Position numbers and translations under genes: made by a program
The notes under the pieces: model-generated
What the model saw: only the letters and a program-made list of their open reading frames with translations
The model's database searches: none
What the model was told of the DNA's origin: nothing
Shown: positions 19,246 through 28,350 of the stretch, piece after piece
How positions within the stretch are numbered: position 1 is the first letter of the stretch
How the letters are laid out: each line of letters begins with the position of its first letter
Assembly: GCF_000733935.1 (NCBI RefSeq)
Contig: NZ_JPON01000001.1
Span: 3,608,623 to 3,672,622 of the forward strand
Direction: 5' to 3'
Length of the DNA: 64,000 nucleotides
Origin: Methylomarinum vadi
GTDB lineage: Bacteria > Pseudomonadota > Gammaproteobacteria > Methylococcales > Methylomonadaceae

Positions 19246-20307
19246 TTACTGCGGCGCGATTGCGATTTTGATGTGTCCCGTGCCTTCGTCGAGGCGGGTC
19301 AGTGGATTGCCGTGGGTCTTATAGGTGGTTTTCCATTTGGCCTTGCCGGAGACGTCGATGCTGTAACTCATCGCTCTGGGTCCGTATAGCACCAGCACAT
19401 CGTCTTCGACATTCAAATGTTCGCCGTTGTCGATCTCCCACTTGCCGTCGGTCTTGCTCGGCCTGACTCGCCAAGTGTAGCGTTCATCATCGATTTCCCA
19501 ACTGGTTTCGCCGATTCCGCCTCCCGGCAGTTGCACCTTGTAATTTAAAAAATGATTGGTTCGGTCGATTTCGATGATGTTGCCTTTCCGTTTGAGTCCC
19601 AGTCCGTATTTGCGCTGTTTGCCCATCAACAAAGCCTGCAATTTGATTTTTTTACTGGCCGGCAGCGGAAAACGGTAACCGATCGCATGCACTTCTTCGC
19701 CGTTGACGAAGAACTTCATGTCGCCGGACAACTCGGCGACATAGATCTCCAGCGGCGTCTTGACCGGCTCGCTTACCACTGCATCTTGAGCCGCGCCGGC
19801 AGCGGCCGCTTTTATGCCTTGTTTCTTCTGTTCTTCCTTTAGTTTTTTATCGTATTCTTCGATATCGCTGGCCAGTTTGATCAGTTTCCTGGCATGCGGC
19901 TTGAGCAATTGGCTTTTATATTTCATCATGTTGACGATGGTTTGCAGAAAGCCTTGCCGTTGCGGCATTTGCCTTTTGATTAGCGCGAACTGGCGTTTCA
20001 TGTCGCGCATTTTCTGCGCTTCCTTATCGCGGCCTAGGGCCTGAAAACCTTCCTCGATTTTATCGATACGGCGGTAAGCCTCTTGAATGCGCTCCTTATG
20101 CTTGTCGAACCAACGCATGCTGTAGCGCGATTCCCGGTATTGGTCGAATAATTTGGTCGGACTGGTGGTATCGACGACGTCGTGGCGGTTGGCGAGCGGA
20201 TTGTTTTTCGTGGGATTCAGACTGCCGCCGACGTCGGCCGGCAATGAAGCGCTGAACCAGAAGATCAGAAAAAAAATGCCTAATGTCGCCCACTTGAATC
20301 GTTTCAT
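19246..20307 (-). CDS. Exported protein of unknown function (first gene of a three-gene operon)
   Basis: Unrecognised 353-residue protein. The N-terminal signal segment (WATLGIFFLIFWFSASLPA) precedes a Lys/Arg-rich helical region with coiled-coil character (about residues 55-175), an Ala-rich linker and a beta-rich C-terminal domain (residues about 185-353, with YTWRVRPSKTDGKWEI). No lipobox or catalytic motif is visible. It heads the operon that continues with the PPC-repeat protein and the 543-residue exported protein; all three are exported, and two have charged helical modules. Confidence 0.6.
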   Translation of the reverse strand: MKRFKWATLGIFFLIFWFSASLPADVGGSLNPTKNNPLANRHDVVDTTSPTKLFDQYRESRYSMRWFDKHKERIQEAYRRIDKIEEGFQALGRDKEAQKMRDMKRQFALIKRQMPQRQGFLQTIVNMMKYKSQLLKPHARKLIKLASDIEEYDKKLKEEQKKQGIKAAAAGAAQDAVVSEPVKTPLEIYVAELSGDMKFFVNGEEVHAIGYRFPLPASKKIKLQALLMGKQRKYGLGLKRKGNIIEIDRTNHFLNYKVQLPGGGIGETSWEIDDERYTWRVRPSKTDGKWEIDNGEHLNVEDDVLVLYGPRAMSYSIDVSGKAKWKTTYKTHGNPLTRLDEGTGHIKIAIAPQ

Positions 20308-20460
20308 TACCTTCCCTCGACTTGGCTGCTTAAAAATTCACAATATGAAGAGCATTATGGCGCCGATTGAAAATCAATTACAACCAAGCAAAATGCTCTG
20401 AAAAGTCAAAGCATTTTCTCATTTAGTTGACGACAGAAAGGAAAAAATTTGATTGGGAGC

Positions 20461-20492
20461 TTGACCTATGAGTAGGACACAGGTTTTACACT
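20461..20492 (+). promoter_or_regulatory. MerR-type promoter/operator with 20-bp spacer
   Basis: A -35 box TTGACC (20461-20466) and a -10-like TACACT (20487-20492) are separated by 20 bp, the overlong spacing that MerR-family activators correct by DNA distortion. Between them lies an imperfect dyad ACCTATG-N7-CACAGGT (20464-20470 and 20478-20484). The merR gene starts 18 bases downstream, so this is most likely its own promoter, also driving the SmbP-like gene. Confidence 0.7.
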
Positions 20493-20510
20493 GAATGCGC
20501 GGGAGGAAAA

Positions 20511-20963
20511 ATGTTGTATCGAGTTAAAGAGCTAGCAAATCTGTGTCAGGTACCTCCGGACACCATTCGCCACTATACCCGTATCGGTTTATTAATACCG
20601 CAACGCGATCCGGTCAACGGTTATCGCCAATACACGGTCAATGACGCGAAGCGGTTGGATTTTATCCGTAAAGCGAAGAGCCTGGGGTTTAGCCTAAAGG
20701 AAATCGAACACATTTTAGCCGAAAGCCGTAAAGGGAAATCACCGTGTCCAATGGTGCGCGATTTGATTAGCCATCGCATTCGGGTAAACAGAGCGCGATT
20801 AGAGCATTTAATGGAGTTGCAAGTCCGCATGGAACAGACCTTGGAAGGCTGGAAGAAAATGCCCGATGGCATTCCCGATGGCGACAGCATCTGTTATCTG
20901 ATTGAATCGGTGGGGATCGGCAGGGAATCAACTTCCGCTGTAGCAAAGAAAAAATCAAGTTGA
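20511..20963 (+). CDS. MerR-family metal-responsive transcriptional regulator
   Basis: A 150-residue regulator with an N-terminal winged HTH (YRVKELANLCQVPPDTIRHY and YRQYTVNDAKRLDFIRKAKS), a long dimerisation helix and Cys79 (SPCPMVRDLI) and Cys128 (DSICYLIE). The positions fit the metal-sensing cysteines of CadR/PbrR/ZntR-type members, though the exact metal cannot be read from the sequence. A GGGAGGA ribosome-binding site precedes the ATG. It is co-directional with an SmbP-like metal-binding protein 29 bases downstream and preceded by its own overlong-spacer promoter. Confidence 0.88.
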   Translation: MLYRVKELANLCQVPPDTIRHYTRIGLLIPQRDPVNGYRQYTVNDAKRLDFIRKAKSLGFSLKEIEHILAESRKGKSPCPMVRDLISHRIRVNRARLEHLMELQVRMEQTLEGWKKMPDGIPDGDSICYLIESVGIGRESTSAVAKKKSS

Positions 20964-20992
20964 TTAAGTATCCAACATGAGGGGATCGAACA

Positions 20993-21481
20993 ATGAACAA
21001 CGCTCTACAAATTATTAGAATGTTTATTGCTACTTCGGTATTGGGATTGTTGCTAACCGGTGTTGTATACGCTGAAGCGCCGCATTCCATACAAGCGCTC
21101 GAACATGCCGTGGCTGCCGAAACGCACGGTAAAATGGGCCATTCTAAGGAGTTCCATCACCATGCCAAGGAAGCCATAAAGCATACGACGGCCAGTGAAA
21201 AAGCGCATACCGACGCGCATATGCATGTGACGGAAGCGATCAAACATCTGAAGGAAACCGTCAAACATGGCGAAATGGGGCATTCCTTAATCGCTATCCA
21301 TGCGAAAGAAGCGCTCAAACACGCGGAAATTTCCGAAAAGGCCCACGCCGATGCGCATCATCACATGACCGAGGCGGCCAAACATTTACATGAATCTGTG
21401 AAACACAACGAAGCCGGACATAGGGACTTGGTTGCCGATCATACCCAGCAGGCGATAGAGCATATTAAAAGTACCTTTTAG
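20993..21481 (+). CDS. SmbP-like His-rich small metal-binding protein, periplasmic
   Basis: The 162-residue protein has an N-terminal signal peptide (cleavage probably after VVYA) and a mature part dominated by His, Lys, Glu and Ala in amphipathic helices. Two tandem units of about 50 residues align, each with GHSxxxxxHAKEAxKH, SEKAHxDAHxHxTEAxKHL and xSVKHxExGH. This is the hallmark of SmbP, the four-helix periplasmic copper-binding protein described in Nitrosomonas. It follows a MerR-type regulator in one operon, implying metal-induced expression. A strong hairpin follows. Confidence 0.85.
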   Translation: MNNALQIIRMFIATSVLGLLLTGVVYAEAPHSIQALEHAVAAETHGKMGHSKEFHHHAKEAIKHTTASEKAHTDAHMHVTEAIKHLKETVKHGEMGHSLIAIHAKEALKHAEISEKAHADAHHHMTEAAKHLHESVKHNEAGHRDLVADHTQQAIEHIKSTF

Positions 21482-21490
21482 GTTTGGTAA

Positions 21491-21522
21491 CGCTGAGAAA
21501 TCCTTTTCCGGATTTCTCAGCG
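21491..21522 (+). terminator. Strong hairpin after the SmbP-like gene
   Basis: Perfect 13-bp stem CGCTGAGAAATCC / GGATTTCTCAGCG with a six-base loop TTTTCC, 10 bases after the stop codon. No U-run follows, so it may act as a 3' stabiliser or a bidirectional terminator. Confidence 0.6.
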
Positions 21523-21658
21523 AACCAGCATCCCAACGCGTCTAAAGTGCTGTTTTTTCTGCATATCTATCTATTTGTTTCTGTCGGGCCGTTGCCGGTT
21601 AAGGACTTACGGCAATTTAAGCTTTTTCGCTGCAATTGGCTCAATTTGAGACGTTCGC

Positions 21659-22039
21659 TTACTCAAAAGCAAAGCCCGCTTTTCTCCAGGCATTGGTTCC
21701 GCCTTCGAGATTGTAGAGATTGCGGTAACCCAGCTCGTGCAGCGTACGCGCCGCGGCATTGCCCATCGGTCCGCCTTCGCAATAGACATAAATGGGGGTA
21801 TTTTTATCGGCCGGCAATTTATCCTTGTTTTCCTCGATTTCGTTATAGGGAATAAAGAGGTCCGTGCCCTTGATATGCCGTTGTTTGGGGGTATGAACGT
21901 CCACCAGGAAAATATCCTTCTTTTGCATGAGGTTGTTCAATTCCGGAGCGGTTATCATGGTCAAATAATCCGGTTGTTGAAACATGCAGCCGCTCAGCGT
22001 CACGATAAAAAAAGCAATAATCAGATGAAGTTTTTTCAT
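21659..22039 (-). CDS. Rhodanese-domain lipoprotein
   Basis: A 126-residue protein starting at ATG 22039 with a type II signal peptide (IIAFFIVTLSGC, lipobox LSGC) and a single rhodanese domain. The domain shows VDVHTPKQR-type first motif, the loop Cys in YVYCEGGPMGNAA, and the typical LHELGYRNLYNLEGGTNAWRKAG end. The Cys suggests a sulfur- or metal-related activity (sulfurtransferase-like); the loop lacks the classical CRxGxR. It sits within a metal-handling island next to the SmbP-like and SafE-like genes, on the opposite strand to the former. Confidence 0.8.
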   Translation of the reverse strand: MKKLHLIIAFFIVTLSGCMFQQPDYLTMITAPELNNLMQKKDIFLVDVHTPKQRHIKGTDLFIPYNEIEENKDKLPADKNTPIYVYCEGGPMGNAAARTLHELGYRNLYNLEGGTNAWRKAGFAFE

Positions 22040-22289
22040 AGGAAAAAGATGCACGGTAAATAAAAGAGCATCCTACCATTGACGGCGTGGAAAGCGAAAA
22101 ACCGATAGCCAGAATTACGCGAAAACAGGGAATGAAAGATTCTGAACAAACACACAGAGAAATTAGGTTTTTTGTTGGTTTGTAAACAATAGTCATTCGC
22201 CGAAGCAGCGCAAAAATAAAGAACTCAAGGATGGTATGACAAATGCATTGGGCTGGTTGTTTTTCCATTCTTTTTGTAAGGAATTTATT

Positions 22290-22604
22290 ATGTTAGAAGT
22301 CGCCGAATTGTTTTTAGTCATGATCATCGTGGCCGCTACCGCTTTTTTTCCATTGGGCTATTCCATTTTTAACGAGACGGTTAACAAGGAAGTACCGCAA
22401 ATCGTCAGGGCCGAGGAAAGTATACAGCAGAGCAAACGAAGCGAAATACCCGAAGATTCCACCTTGAGACGCCATTTTCTAACGCAATTGCGCGCCGAGG
22501 TCGAGGCGGAGTTCGCTCCCCGGCCAACCGATTCCACCTTAAAGCGTCATCATGACGCGTTAATTGCCGCGGAGTTGGAAAAACGGTTGGAGGAGTTGGC
22601 CTAG
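22290..22604 (+). CDS. Small single-pass membrane protein with an internal repeat, unknown
   Basis: The ATG at 22290 follows a GTAAGGA ribosome-binding site and gives 104 residues. It has one membrane segment (ELFLVMIIVAATAFFPLGY) and a cytoplasmic or periplasmic tail containing two similar units: EDSTLRRHFLTQLRAEVEAE and TDSTLKRHHDALIAAELE. No family recognised. It converges on the SafE-type gene across a hairpin. Confidence 0.6.
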   Translation: MLEVAELFLVMIIVAATAFFPLGYSIFNETVNKEVPQIVRAEESIQQSKRSEIPEDSTLRRHFLTQLRAEVEAEFAPRPTDSTLKRHHDALIAAELEKRLEELA

Positions 22605-22657
22605 GCGATGCGCTGGATCAGCTCAAATACCGTCAGGTAAAGTTGTGTACGCCCCCT

Positions 22658-22683
22658 GTTCAGTCGCTTCAGTGCGGCTGAAC
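22658..22683. terminator. Hairpin between convergent genes
   Basis: Ten-base stem GTTCAGTCGC / GCGGCTGAAC (one T-G pair) with a six-base loop, just after the small membrane-protein gene and abutting the stop of the SafE-type gene. Position fits a bidirectional terminator although no clear U-run is seen. Confidence 0.45.
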
Positions 22684-23960
22684 TAGGCTTGCGTGATATT
22701 TTTCAGGAACTTATCCCACCATTGCCTGAATTCGCGAATGAGACGTTCGTACTCGCTTTCTCCATCGGACTTGGTGGAGGCAGTCTCGTTTGTATCGCTG
22801 ACGGGAGCTTGCGTTTCGTCGACGATGATGAAACTGCCGGGGATCATACCCATCCAGCAACTCCAGGAGACCACGCCGGTTTCACTGGGGGTAAACTCGA
22901 TGACTTGCTCGCCCGGCCGGACCTCGATTCTTAGGTCATAATCTGGGACGACAATGACTTTATTGCATTGATTGAGCTCCTTACCGCTGATCACCCATTT
23001 TACCGGGATGCCGTTGCGAAGCGTGAACTGGTTGGGCGTAAACCCGTTTCCATCGACGTCCATGCGGATGATTTGTTCCGACTCGCAATAAGGCGTTTCC
23101 GCGTTAGCGGGGGATAGGTGTTGTGAAAATCGCGCGAGCAGGGTATTGAAGTCCATGCTGGTACCCGTTACCGCCAAGCCCCGATTGAGCATGATGGCGC
23201 CCAACGCCATCACGATGATGCCCGAGGCTTTCAGTAATTTAGGCGTCAGGCTGTTGGACAGCAAGCTGGTCATGAAACCGAAACCCAGCAGTAACGGCAG
23301 AGTGCCAATGCCGAAAAAAAACAAAATGGCGGCCCCCTCATACCAACTGCCGGTACCGGCGGCCATGACATACATGGCTTGTAAGGGGCCGCATATAATC
23401 ATCAGCCCGTTCAATAAGCCGATTATGAAGGGGTTACTATGTTTGCGGTATTCCTTGCCGATAAAACGCATGACAAATGCCGGCGTTTTGAATTGAAAAT
23501 GATGCAAGGCCGGAAACACTTCCAGCATGTGCAGGCCGAACAATAATAGAAAAACGCCGGCGGCGATACCGACCGCGCCCTGGGTATAAGGCGTAAAAGA
23601 TACGATGGCGCCAAAAGCGCCGAACAGGGCGCCGATCGTCGAATAGGACAGGGTTTTACCGAGGCCGTAAAGCAGGTGAGCCGGATACGATTTATGTCCA
23701 GTGGCCGCGTTTTTAGCGGTATAGCCGAGGATCAACGGCCCGCACATGCCGACGCAATGAAAACTGGAGAGAAAACCGATCAGGATCAATAAACCATAAC
23801 TCATGTCGCGGCTGAGGCTGGGCATGTCGGTATGGTTCATGAACCAGCTATCCAACCACAGAATACAGCCGATTCCCGCCAGAGCCAGCGAGACGGTAAA
23901 TATCTTGCGGATGGCCGTCGTTAGGGGATGGGGAGAGCCGGTTTTATTGTGTTCGTTCAT
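22683..23960 (-). CDS. SafE/DsbD-type membrane protein fused to a cupredoxin-like domain
   Basis: 425 residues. A first membrane helix (residues about 17-35) precedes a six-helix domain of the sulfite-exporter TauE/SafE or DsbD_2 type, with the thiol/metal signature SSFHCVGMCGPLI (about residues 62-74) in its first helix. The C-terminal ~130 residues form a cupredoxin-like domain (MDVDGNGFTPNQFTLRNG and VVSWSCWMGMIPGSFIIVDE) with a Cys/Met cluster suited to copper. The domain order membrane transporter plus copper-site suggests copper export or delivery. It lies near an SmbP-like protein and a copper-type P-ATPase. Substrate direction is inferred, not shown. Confidence 0.78.
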   Translation of the reverse strand: MNEHNKTGSPHPLTTAIRKIFTVSLALAGIGCILWLDSWFMNHTDMPSLSRDMSYGLLILIGFLSSFHCVGMCGPLILGYTAKNAATGHKSYPAHLLYGLGKTLSYSTIGALFGAFGAIVSFTPYTQGAVGIAAGVFLLLFGLHMLEVFPALHHFQFKTPAFVMRFIGKEYRKHSNPFIIGLLNGLMIICGPLQAMYVMAAGTGSWYEGAAILFFFGIGTLPLLLGFGFMTSLLSNSLTPKLLKASGIIVMALGAIMLNRGLAVTGTSMDFNTLLARFSQHLSPANAETPYCESEQIIRMDVDGNGFTPNQFTLRNGIPVKWVISGKELNQCNKVIVVPDYDLRIEVRPGEQVIEFTPSETGVVSWSCWMGMIPGSFIIVDETQAPVSDTNETASTKSDGESEYERLIREFRQWWDKFLKNITQA

Positions 23961-24565
23961 GACGATGATAGTGTTTTGTCATTGAGGCGTAGGCTTTGGA
24001 AGGCGCCATATCTCGAGGGAGAAGCTAGGCTGCGCATGTATGGTATAGCGATAAACCTAATATGCAAAATTTTCCAGGCTTGCTTGGAAAGCATGCGGAT
24101 TTATGTCGGCGGCATTAACCTCCCGAATTTATTTACCGCACCCCTTGTCACATGCTATTAACGGGAGATAGGAAGCAAAAAGGCCAGCCCTTAAAATGCG
24201 CGTTTGCCGATAGCTAGCAGTTTGTTGTCGGCCTTGGCTTGTTTTTTCTCCTCAAACATGGATGCGTCAGCCTTTGTGATGAGGTCGTCGATGCGTTCAC
24301 CGTCATCCGGAAAAATGGCGACACCGATGCTTGCCGTCACGCAAAGCGTGTGGCAAGCAAATGCAATTTCGGTAGCGATGGCTTTGTGAATGTCGTGGAT
24401 GGAACGTTGGGTATCCTCGATATCGTGTATGTCGGTTAGTAACACGACGAACTCGTCGCCGCCAAGGCGGGCCGCCATGTCGGATTCACGGATGACCGAT
24501 GCGATGGCGTTGGCGACATGAATTAATATCGCATCGCCGGCCTTGTGACCGTAATTGTCATTAAT

Positions 24566-25151
24566 TATCCATCATAAGGTTTAAACCACCGGCTTTAGCC
24601 GGTCAGCTTTAGCTGCGATAATTTGCCCAAGGAGGTGGCGATGGACTATAGATACGGCAGCCATACGGTTTACCAAATTGAGTATCATTTTGTTTGGGTT
24701 ACGAAGTATCGTTATAAAGTGCTGAAGGATGAAATAGCCGAACGAGTGAGAGACTTGGTGCGGCAGACATGCGAAGCCTTTGAGATACGGATTATCAAAG
24801 GTGTCGTGAGCAAAGATCATGTGCACATTTTGGTGAGTGCGCCGCCGACTATGGCCCCAAGCGAAATCATGAGGCGAATCAAGGGACGAACTTCGAGCTA
24901 TCTGTTCGAAGAGTTCCCGCACTTGAAAAAGCGATATTGGGGTCGACATTTTTGAGCCCGCGGTTATTTTTGCGCCACAGTGGGGCAAATGACTGATGAG
25001 ATGATAAAGCAATATTTGGAGCATCACTTTGAACCTAATCCAAACGATAATTTCAAGATGGAGCCCGACTAAGACGCGTCGTTTAGTCGACGCGTATCCG
25101 GACTTTCAGTCCGTTATTGGAACCCACCCGCTTGAGCGGGTGGTTGTTTAG
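24566..25151 (+). mobile_element. IS200/IS605-type insertion sequence, copy 3 of 4, inside the GGDEF gene
   Basis: Same 586-bp element, inserted opposite to the host gene between the codons for Glu and Ile of RFKE-INDN. No target duplication; left flank ends in AATT. Clean excision would restore the reading frame exactly. Confidence 0.9.
24641..25072 (+). pseudogene. tnpA: IS200-type TnpA with in-frame TGA (copy 3)
   Basis: Identical to the other copies: AAGGAGG site, HVH motif, TGA at 24953-24955, then 38 further codons with the probable catalytic Tyr to TAA. Confidence 0.85.
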
Positions 25152-25849
25152 TTCCTTGAAGCGGTTCAAGTCGATAAAGCAAAAGGCCAGCTTTTGTCTA
25201 TTTCTAAGGGCCGAATGTATTTGTTTGTTCGCATAAGGCATAAAACTGTTGCGATTCGGTATTGCCGTCAAAGGATCATAATAGGCGAGCTGTTTCACTT
25301 GTGCCTCGGCAATCCTACGTAAGGCGACTTCGTGTTTCAGGCGAGCCCAGCCACAGAGCATGCAAACCGCGACCAATAAAGCCGCTCCGCTGACGATAAC
25401 GAAAAAAATGAGTATTTTTTGCAATTTTTTAATCTGGAGGGTTGGATGCGGTTGATAAATAAAGTCGTCCAACGAAAAATTCTCGCTCCCTATGCCGAGG
25501 TCGATAAACGCTTGTGCCATGCGTTCCCAGCGTTCACGGTTCATGTGTCCGATTTCGATTAAGTCGGGTTCGATTAATGGCTGCATTGCTTCGGCCTCGT
25601 ACTGTAAATGTTCTCTTGATTTCGGCACCTTGTACTTAGTTTGCAACAAGTCTATCATTTCGCCGGGATGATCCAAGGCATATCGCCACCCTTTCAAACT
25701 GGCTCGCAGCATGGCTTGCACCCTTAAAGGATGTTCCTTGACTTCTTGTTCCGAGGTAAACAGGATGTCGCTATAGAAATCGATACCGTAGTCGGCCGGA
25801 TTAAGCACGCTATAGTCGATGCCGCGCCGCTTTAGAATGAAGGTTTCAT

Positions 25850-26435
25850 TATCCATCATAAGGTTTAAACCACCGGCTTTAGCCGGTCAGCTTTAGCTGC
25901 GATAATTTGCCCAAGGAGGTGGCGATGGACTATAGATACGGCAGCCATACGGTTTACCAAATTGAGTATCATTTTGTTTGGGTTACGAAGTATCGTTATA
26001 AAGTGCTGAAGGATGAAATAGCCGAACGAGTGAGAGACTTGGTGCGGCAGACATGCGAAGCCTTTGAGATACGGATTATCAAAGGTGTCGTGAGCAAAGA
26101 TCATGTGCACATTTTGGTGAGTGCGCCGCCGACTATGGCCCCAAGCGAAATCATGAGGCGAATCAAGGGACGAACTTCGAGCTATCTGTTCGAAGAGTTC
26201 CCGCACTTGAAAAAGCGATATTGGGGTCGACATTTTTGAGCCCGCGGTTATTTTTGCGCCACAGTGGGGCAAATGACTGATGAGATGATAAAGCAATATT
26301 TGGAGCATCACTTTGAACCTAATCCAAACGATAATTTCAAGATGGAGCCCGACTAAGACGCGTCGTTTAGTCGACGCGTATCCGGACTTTCAGTCCGTTA
26401 TTGGAACCCACCCGCTTGAGCGGGTGGTTGTTTAG
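25850..26435 (+). mobile_element. IS200/IS605-type insertion sequence, copy 4 of 4, inside the NMT1 domain
   Basis: Same 586-bp element, inserted opposite to the host gene in the sensor domain between SYIT and NETF. No target duplication; left flank ends in CATT. Excision would restore the frame exactly. Confidence 0.9.
25925..26356 (+). pseudogene. tnpA: IS200-type TnpA with in-frame TGA (copy 4)
   Basis: Identical to the other three copies, with the same nonsense codon at 26237-26239 and the same 38-codon tail. Confidence 0.85.
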
Positions 26436-26787
26436 TGGTGATATAGGAATTGAACGCGGAGACCTTGCCGGTAATCAGATCCTCGATGTCGAAACTGCTT
26501 GTGACAATGTCCACTTCCTGCGCCTTAATGCCGGCATTCCTTAGCATTGCGTGAAAATAAGCATCCGTCCGAGGATTCAGCAGCATGACTTTTTTGCCGA
26601 TCAAGTCGCGCGGCGTTTCGATGCCGCTATTTTTTCGGGTCAGAAGCACTAGCGGCGAATGTTGAAAAATGGCGGCCAAGGCCACTACCGGTTTCCCGTG
26701 CAATCTGGCATAAAGAAGGTCGCTGTTCGATTGCGCGTACAGTGCGCGGCCACTCAGGACTTCCTCGACCGGTTTAACCCGGATATT

Positions 26788-28350
26788 TCATCAGTCCCTT
26801 GAAACCCTATCGAAACCCTCGTTTGTTTTAAAACATGCGATCGTAAGGAGAAATTGAGCGGTCAAAAAGGGAATTAAGCATTGATTTCCGTTTTTCAGGC
26901 GCAACTTCCCCTTACCCCATTGTTTATCAGCGTGCCGGGCACAGCACTCTGTTTGTACTAATCAGGGCACAGGCGCTGACAAACGGATTTAAACAGGGAT
27001 TGAAACGGATACTGACTGCTGAACAGCAGTCGAATACGACGGGTGTTACGAATGATGACGGCACCGATTTTAAACAATTTCAGGCGAATGGTGGCGCAAG
27101 TGGCTGTCGCTAGTTCGGTGTTGTTGAGGGCGATTCGGCGAATCGCCTGGATCAGGGTATAGGCCAAGGTGGATAACAGCAAACGAAACTGATTCGGCCA
27201 CCACAGGCTGCAACTGGTGCGGTCGGCAAACAGATCCAATTGTTGCTCTTTAATCCGGTTTTCCATGTCGCCTCGCGCACAGTAAACGGTTTCATAGAGT
27301 GTTTGTGCATCGCCGTCCAGATTGGTTACGACATAGCGGGGATTACTCCCTTGGCTCATGTGTTCGGCCTTAAGAATGACACGGCGTCGGCGTTTCCAGG
27401 TGCCGGCTTTATAGTGGAAATCGGTAAAGAGACGCTGTTTCTGCTGTTCGCTTTGGAACTGTTGCCGGGCTTGTTCAATCCAGGGTTGGCTTAAGCGCGT
27501 TAAGCGTTTATTTTTGGCCAACCCGACAATATAGTGAACGCGATGCCGCTCGCACCAACTCAGCATCTTATGGCGACAAAAACCGCCATCGCCGCGAAAC
27601 GTGATGTCAACGTCCGGCCAAGCCTGACGCAAGCGCCTGACCAGCAACGCCAGAATCGCCCAGCTGTGCTTGGCGCCATCAATATTGCTGGGACGTAGAT
27701 AACTGACCAAGCAATGATGGCCGCAAAAGACATACAACGGCAGGAAACAATAGTGCCGATAGTAGCCATGAAAAAAACGTCCGTCCTGTTCGCCATGAAC
27801 CGGATCGTCGGTGGCGTCGAAGTCCAGGACCAACGATTTCGGCGGTGTCTCATACGAAGCGATAAACTGCGCCACCAGTTCCTCATGAACGCGCCACATC
27901 AAGGCGCGATCCGCCTGCTGCTCAAACCGGCACAAGGTGGATCGGCTGCCCAATGTCTGATCCTTTTCCACCGCCGTCTGAAAGGCGATATCATTTCTGA
28001 GCGTGTCATGATCATTCAAATCCTCATACCCACACGCCAAGCCATAAACCCGTTGACGGAGCAGGTTGATCACAGAGTGTTGCACGCGGTCAGGGGCTCT
28101 GGCGTCAGGAATCTGCGCCGCTATCCGTTCGGTTAATCCTAATTGCTGGTCAATCGCTCTTAACAACAGCACACCGCCATCACTGGTGATCGCTCCACCA
28201 CTGAATTGGGCCTCGATTTTACGGCGTTTTAAGGGAGGAAATTCTATTTGAGCTGGAGTACAATTTGTCATGGGCAAGTTGTTGGTTAAATTCAATCTAA
28301 GTAACTGAATTTTATCAAATATCAACAAACTTGCCCGCCTCTATCATGAA
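26788..28350 (-). mobile_element. IS1380-type insertion sequence with 4-5 bp target duplication
   Basis: About 1,563 bp, bounded by short inverted ends beginning TTCAT (right end TTCATGATAG, left end TTCATCAGTC) and flanked by the direct repeat ATATT at 26783-26787 and 28351-28355. Removing the element and one repeat gives CCG-AAT-ATC-CGG, i.e. Pro-Asn-Ile-Arg, in the frame of the interrupted sensor gene, which confirms the boundaries to within one base. Confidence 0.88.
26958..28271 (-). CDS. IS1380-family DDE transposase
   Basis: Full-length transposase of 437 residues starting at ATG 28271 (MTNCTPAQIEFPPLKRRK). Catalytic residues can be placed at LVLDFDATDDPVHG, ITFRGDGGFCR and MENRIKEQQLDLFADRTSC, the last being characteristic of IS1380-type enzymes. 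No frameshift or stop. It reads in the same direction as the broken host gene. Confidence 0.93.
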   Translation of the reverse strand: MTNCTPAQIEFPPLKRRKIEAQFSGGAITSDGGVLLLRAIDQQLGLTERIAAQIPDARAPDRVQHSVINLLRQRVYGLACGYEDLNDHDTLRNDIAFQTAVEKDQTLGSRSTLCRFEQQADRALMWRVHEELVAQFIASYETPPKSLVLDFDATDDPVHGEQDGRFFHGYYRHYCFLPLYVFCGHHCLVSYLRPSNIDGAKHSWAILALLVRRLRQAWPDVDITFRGDGGFCRHKMLSWCERHRVHYIVGLAKNKRLTRLSQPWIEQARQQFQSEQQKQRLFTDFHYKAGTWKRRRRVILKAEHMSQGSNPRYVVTNLDGDAQTLYETVYCARGDMENRIKEQQLDLFADRTSCSLWWPNQFRLLLSTLAYTLIQAIRRIALNNTELATATCATIRLKLFKIGAVIIRNTRRIRLLFSSQYPFQSLFKSVCQRLCPD

